64,000 nt of DNA from JBDTNL01 sp039933785 (GTDB taxonomy: Bacteria; Acidobacteriota; Thermoanaerobaculia; Multivoradales; JAGPDF01), in the NCBI GenBank assembly GCA_039933785.1, contig JBDTNL010000001.1, positions 124,001 to 188,000 on the forward strand. Reading direction: 5' to 3'. The notes below the pieces were generated by a model, which worked only from the letters and a program-made list of their open reading frames with translations, was not told where the DNA came from and did not search any database. Below, in pieces: positions 60,748 to 64,000 of the stretch. The first letter of the stretch is position 1, and every line of letters begins with the position of its first letter. Made by a program: the position numbers and the translations under genes.

Positions 60748-62438
60748 TGAACGGCTCCGCTGGTCGGCAGGCTCATCTCGATTCGCGCCCCTTCCGGCCC
60801 TGAGGCCAATTGAAGCGCTCCGCCGAGGGCGCAAGTGCGCTCGCGCAAGGTGCGCGGGCCAAGATCCCGGGCCCGCAGCTCGCCATCGGAGAACGCGCCG
60901 GAGTAGGGAAAGCCATGGCCGTCGTCCGCCACCGCGACGGTGACGCGACCGCCATGCTCTTCCACGATCACTTCCACGTTGTGGGCACCGCCGTGTCGCG
61001 CTGCATTCACGACGGCCTCCCGCACCAGGTTGTAGATCTCGCGCGCCAGCTTGGCATCGGGTTCGGCGCCGAGGCCGGCGGTCTGCAGGCCGACCCGGAG
61101 CCCCCACGTGCGCTCGATGCGTAGAGCGAGCTCGCGCAGGCGCTCGCCGAGCGGACCGACGTTCTCCGGCAGAGGATGCCGCTGCAGCTCCTGAATAAAA
61201 AATCGGAGGTCGCGTTGCTCGTCGGCGAGCAGTCGCTGAAGGTCAAGCAGGTGCGCAGCGACGCCCGCCGGTTGTTCTTCGGCCAGTCGCCTTGCTGCGC
61301 CGATCTGGAGCCCGATACCGGTGAACGACTGCAGCACGCCATCGTGGAGGTCGCGGGCCAGTCGGACACGCTCGTCGTCGACGGCCGCGGCGCGCAGCTG
61401 CTGGATCAGGAATGCTTGGTCGAGTCGCGCCGCGAGAATGGCGCTGACGATCTCGCCGAGCACGAGATCGTCGAGCGTCAGGTTGCGTTTGCCGAGGAAG
61501 AAGAGCCGGCCTTCGATAGTCTCGCCGCGTAGTGGCAGAGAAAGCACGGGCCCGGCTCCGAACCGGGCGACAAACCGCGAGTTGAGCGGCTTCCCCTTCC
61601 GCGTGCCGAGCGATTGGCCCCGAAACAGCACTTCCGAATCGGTGTTGTCAGGTGCAGCGCAGAGGAAGCTCGAACCCTCGAGCTCCGGTGCGACCAGTGG
61701 ATCGAATGCATCGGGAGGAGCGCGGGTTTCGCAGAACGCGCCGCGATCGAGCTCGGCGACAGATAGCCAGGGCTCCTCTCGTTCCGTGGTGATCGCCACC
61801 GCCCGCTCGACGCCGAGGATCCTCGCCGACGTGGCCAGCAGTTCGCGAAGCACGTCGCCCGGCCGGCCGCCGATCGGATGTGGCCAGGAGGCCAGCATCG
61901 CCATCTCGCGGCGGGTGCGCTCCTCGTGCGCACCCAAGTAGCCGAGCAGCACGGCAAACACCGCTAGGTAGACCGCTCGGATGATGAACGGCGTGAGCTC
62001 GATGCTCGAGTCGCCGAGGAACTCGGCGAAATAGACGCCCAAACCGAGGAACGCGGCGAGCGCGGCGATTGCCGTCCACAACGTGCCGCGCCACTGCCAA
62101 CGTAAGGTCGCGCAGACCATCGAAAAGACGAAGTAGGCGATGAACGGGCTCTGCGCGGGGCCGGAGGTGAAGTAGGTGAAGAGCGAAAAGAATGCAAGAT
62201 CGAAGGCATGCGTGATCAAGCGCTGCCGGTTGGACGGCGCGGCCGCGCGCGCGACCATGAATGCCACGACCGTCGCGTAGATGACATAGGCAGTGAGCAA
62301 CGCATACGCCACACCGACGAATTTCGCCGGCTCGGTGGGATCGAGCCATACCGCGAAGAGCGAGGACGCCGCGAGTACGACGCGGCCGCCGGCAATGAGA
62401 CGCTCGGCGCGGCTTTCGGGCGAGTAGAGCAGGTTCAT
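60744..62438 (-). CDS. NarL-type histidine kinase with membrane region and GAF-like domain
   Basis: A 564-aa kinase. Residues ~15-180 have five or six hydrophobic helices (VVLAASSLFAVWLDP, FVGVAYALLTAYVIYATVVA). Residues ~190-340 form a GAF-like domain. The HisKA_3 motif is VRLARDLHDGVLQSFTGIGL and the ATPase domain has VNAARHGGAHNVEVIVEEHG and VAVADDGHGFPYSG. It pairs with the NarL-type regulator through a 4-base overlap. A GTG at 62444 is an alternative start. Confidence 0.92.
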   Translation of the reverse strand: MNLLYSPESRAERLIAGGRVVLAASSLFAVWLDPTEPAKFVGVAYALLTAYVIYATVVAFMVARAAAPSNRQRLITHAFDLAFFSLFTYFTSGPAQSPFIAYFVFSMVCATLRWQWRGTLWTAIAALAAFLGLGVYFAEFLGDSSIELTPFIIRAVYLAVFAVLLGYLGAHEERTRREMAMLASWPHPIGGRPGDVLRELLATSARILGVERAVAITTEREEPWLSVAELDRGAFCETRAPPDAFDPLVAPELEGSSFLCAAPDNTDSEVLFRGQSLGTRKGKPLNSRFVARFGAGPVLSLPLRGETIEGRLFFLGKRNLTLDDLVLGEIVSAILAARLDQAFLIQQLRAAAVDDERVRLARDLHDGVLQSFTGIGLQIGAARRLAEEQPAGVAAHLLDLQRLLADEQRDLRFFIQELQRHPLPENVGPLGERLRELALRIERTWGLRVGLQTAGLGAEPDAKLAREIYNLVREAVVNAARHGGAHNVEVIVEEHGGRVTVAVADDGHGFPYSGAFSDGELRARDLGPRTLRERTCALGGALQLASGPEGARIEMSLPTSGAVQ

Positions 62439-62560
62439 CGACACCCTGGCGGCAGTCTAGTCGAGCCTCAGGATAGCCGGATGTATCGAACGATAGAGGC
62501 ACCCGACTACACCGTTCGGTCTATTTCGCCGTGGCGTGATTGCCTCTACAGTTTCGTGCC

Positions 62561-63115
62561 ATGAGAAACGTGACCGCCGTGGCCCTGCTCGTTGCCGTCA
62601 GCTTGACTTCCTTTGGCTGCAAACCGAAACCCCCCAAGACCCGCCCCGATCTTCCGCCCACCCGCGAGGAGATGCCACGGGAGACGGAGCCGATGCCGCC
62701 GCCCGTCGATGCCACGCCGCAGGCTCTACCGCGTGATCTCGTGGAGCTCAACGCGCTGCTCGAACAGCAGGGTCTTCTCGGCGACCTGTACTACGACTAC
62801 GACTCGGCGCTGCTCGGCGAGGCCGCGCGCGAGCGTCTTTCGCGCAACGCCGCTTTCCTCACTCAGCACCCGGAGTACCAAGTGACGATCGAGGGCCACT
62901 GCGACGAACGCGGCACGAACGAATACAACCTGGCGCTCGGCGAGCGCCGAGCGGCCGCCGCAAATGGCTACCTGGTGAATCTCGCGGTCGACGGCGCCCG
63001 CCTTCGCGGGATCAGTCTGGGGGAAGAGCGGCCTCAGTGCACGGTGAGCGCCGAGGGTTGCTGGCAGAAGAATCGTCGCGCACATTTCGTGGTCACGGCG
63101 CGGACTGGGGACTAG
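62561..63115 (+). CDS. pal: Pal-like OmpA-domain lipoprotein
   Basis: A 184-aa peptidoglycan-associated lipoprotein: lipobox LTSFGC (Cys20), a Pro-rich linker (~21-70), and an OmpA domain with DLYYDYDSALLGEAARERLS, VTIEGHCDERGTNEYNLALG and ERRAAAANGYLVNLAVDGAR. The EGHCDERGTNEYNLALG segment has the peptidoglycan-binding Asp and Arg. It normally anchors the outer membrane to the cell wall with Tol proteins; no tol genes are in view. The ending NRRAHFVVT is typical of Pal. The start at 62561 begins the signal peptide. Confidence 0.88.
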   Translation: MRNVTAVALLVAVSLTSFGCKPKPPKTRPDLPPTREEMPRETEPMPPPVDATPQALPRDLVELNALLEQQGLLGDLYYDYDSALLGEAARERLSRNAAFLTQHPEYQVTIEGHCDERGTNEYNLALGERRAAAANGYLVNLAVDGARLRGISLGEERPQCTVSAEGCWQKNRRAHFVVTARTGD

Positions 63116-63131
63116 ACCGGATCGCCAGACG

Positions 63132-63959
63132 ATGCCTGAAGATTTCGAGCTCGATCCGCGACCGGCTCGGGGGCGGCACCCAGGACGATCTCCAATGCCA
63201 CTCTTGCTGGCACTCCTCGGTGCGCTACTGCTTGCTGCGGGGCTCTACTACAGGCTCCGCAGTCCGGTGCCTACTGCTGCGAGAGTCCCGACAGCGCAGG
63301 AAGCAGTGCCCCCGCCGCCCACGCCGCCCAAGACTCAGCCAGTGACGGTCGAAGCAGGCGCGAAGGAAGTAGACCTGCCGAGTCTCGACGCGAGCGACGC
63401 CTTCATCGGCGAGCGACTCGGCGCGCTGTCTGCCGATCCTTCGTGGCCGGCGTGGCTGTCTGGGGACGGGTTAATCCGGCGCTGGGTGGCGGCGGTGGCG
63501 CTGGTAGCGGACGGCAAGAGTCCGCACAAGGTGCTCGACTATCTACCCGTCCGGGGTGTCTTCGAGGTGAGGACGCAGGGCGCGAGGACCCTGATTGACG
63601 AAAGCTCCTACGCGCGCTATGACGGCGTGGCGCGAGCTCTGGCTTCGATCGATTCGGCGAAAACACGATCGTTATGGGTGCTCTTGCACCCACTTCTCCA
63701 GCTTGCATGGAACGAGATTGCTCCCCCGACGCGGGAGCTCGACGCAGTCGTGCTCGCCGCCATCGATCATCTGCTCGCCGCGCCGCTGCCGCCGGCCGAG
63801 GTCGAGCTGGTGCTCAAAGACGGCCTCTATCGCTACGTCGACCCGGCATACGAGGCCCTCTCGCCGGCGCAGAAGCACCTCGAGCGCATGGGGACGCAAA
63901 ACATGCTCAAGGTTCGCGAGGCCCTCCGCCAGTTGCGCCCGGTCTCAAGAGCCCTCTAG
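63132..63959 (+). CDS. DUF3014 membrane-anchored protein
   Basis: A 275-aa protein of the DUF3014 family. It has one N-terminal helix (LLLALLGALLLAAGLYYRL), a Pro-rich linker (VPPPPTPPKTQPV), and the family core: LPSLDASDAFIGERLGALSA, LIRRWVAAVALVADGKSPHK and SSYARYDGVARALASIDSAK. The function is unknown. It starts 16 bases after the Pal-like gene on the same strand, so the two are probably co-transcribed and both belong to the envelope. Confidence 0.85.
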   Translation: MPEDFELDPRPARGRHPGRSPMPLLLALLGALLLAAGLYYRLRSPVPTAARVPTAQEAVPPPPTPPKTQPVTVEAGAKEVDLPSLDASDAFIGERLGALSADPSWPAWLSGDGLIRRWVAAVALVADGKSPHKVLDYLPVRGVFEVRTQGARTLIDESSYARYDGVARALASIDSAKTRSLWVLLHPLLQLAWNEIAPPTRELDAVVLAAIDHLLAAPLPPAEVELVLKDGLYRYVDPAYEALSPAQKHLERMGTQNMLKVREALRQLRPVSRAL

Positions 63960-64000
63960 GCACTCCCGCAGGAGAGGCAGCGACTCAGCGGCGGTCGCCG

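Noticed and set aside
1..64000. CRISPR arrays, insertion sequences, tRNA or rRNA genes
   Set aside because: No regularly spaced repeats, transposase motifs or tRNA-like cloverleaf signals were seen on reading; a tRNAscan or ISfinder run would be needed to exclude degenerate copies.

Overview
The window is high-GC, densely coded bacterial DNA from one chromosome-like contig. Its secreted, lipoprotein-rich gene content suggests an Acidobacteriota member, perhaps Thermoanaerobaculia-like: an 837-residue ADOP/MacB-type double-FtsX permease, a 1156-residue VPS10/BNR protein, DUF885, M28 and M61-like peptidases, and a split MacAB operon with its own two-component system. This placement is an inference from gene families. 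No rRNA or tRNA gene was found to test it.

Layout. 1-8900: extracytoplasmic enzymes (M28 peptidase cut by the window edge, cyclophilin lipoprotein, DUF885, gluzincin peptidase, metallophosphoesterase). 8902-10953: a lipoprotein with a CHAT (caspase-like) domain, in one transcription unit with the metallophosphoesterase. 11084-11900: broken genes, namely the N-terminal nuclease-like domain of a DUF2075-type protein meeting a truncated membrane protein. 13231-17505: a complete type II CBASS antiphage operon (CapV patatin effector, DncV-like CD-NTase, Cap2 E2-E1 conjugating enzyme, Cap3 JAMM protease). 17746-19582: two further candidate defence genes, one with a possible PD-(D/E)XK-like core and one DUF3800. 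19583-21755: debris and small genes, including a DUF885 remnant, a possibly truncated membrane protein, small membrane proteins and a decayed higBA toxin-antitoxin locus. Together, roughly 8.9-21.8 kb reads as an accessory or defence island.

21836-26331: a lipoprotein and the VPS10 protein. 26415-36984: mostly minus-strand genes (tandem SpoIIAA-like STAS, low-affinity iron permease family, sensor diguanylate cyclase, small membrane proteins, choloylglycine-hydrolase-like enzyme, methyltransferase, PLD-like protein, VOC protein, AraC regulator). 37270-46624: ECF sigma factor, secreted BNR/vWD/Ig protein with an SNase-like gene, methyltransferase with MarR-GNAT, LmbE-like protein, unusual SDR, MgtC and MsrA. 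46667-53583: ADOP permease, AraC, DinB-like, serine beta-lactamase-family hydrolase and a second diguanylate cyclase. 53647-60024: a six-gene, translationally coupled MacA / ATPase / two permeases / OmpR regulator / histidine kinase operon, preceded by a NarL-type two-component pair (60106-62438). 62561-63959: a Pal-like OmpA lipoprotein and a DUF3014 membrane protein.

How the genes work together. In the CBASS operon, infection would trigger the CD-NTase to make a cyclic dinucleotide that activates the CapV phospholipase. Cap2 and Cap3 would tune the CD-NTase through conjugation at its C-terminal glycine. In the MacAB-like operon, the kinase and regulator at the end probably control their own efflux pump. 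Four stem-loop candidates sit between convergent genes, one of them a perfect 22-bp palindrome.
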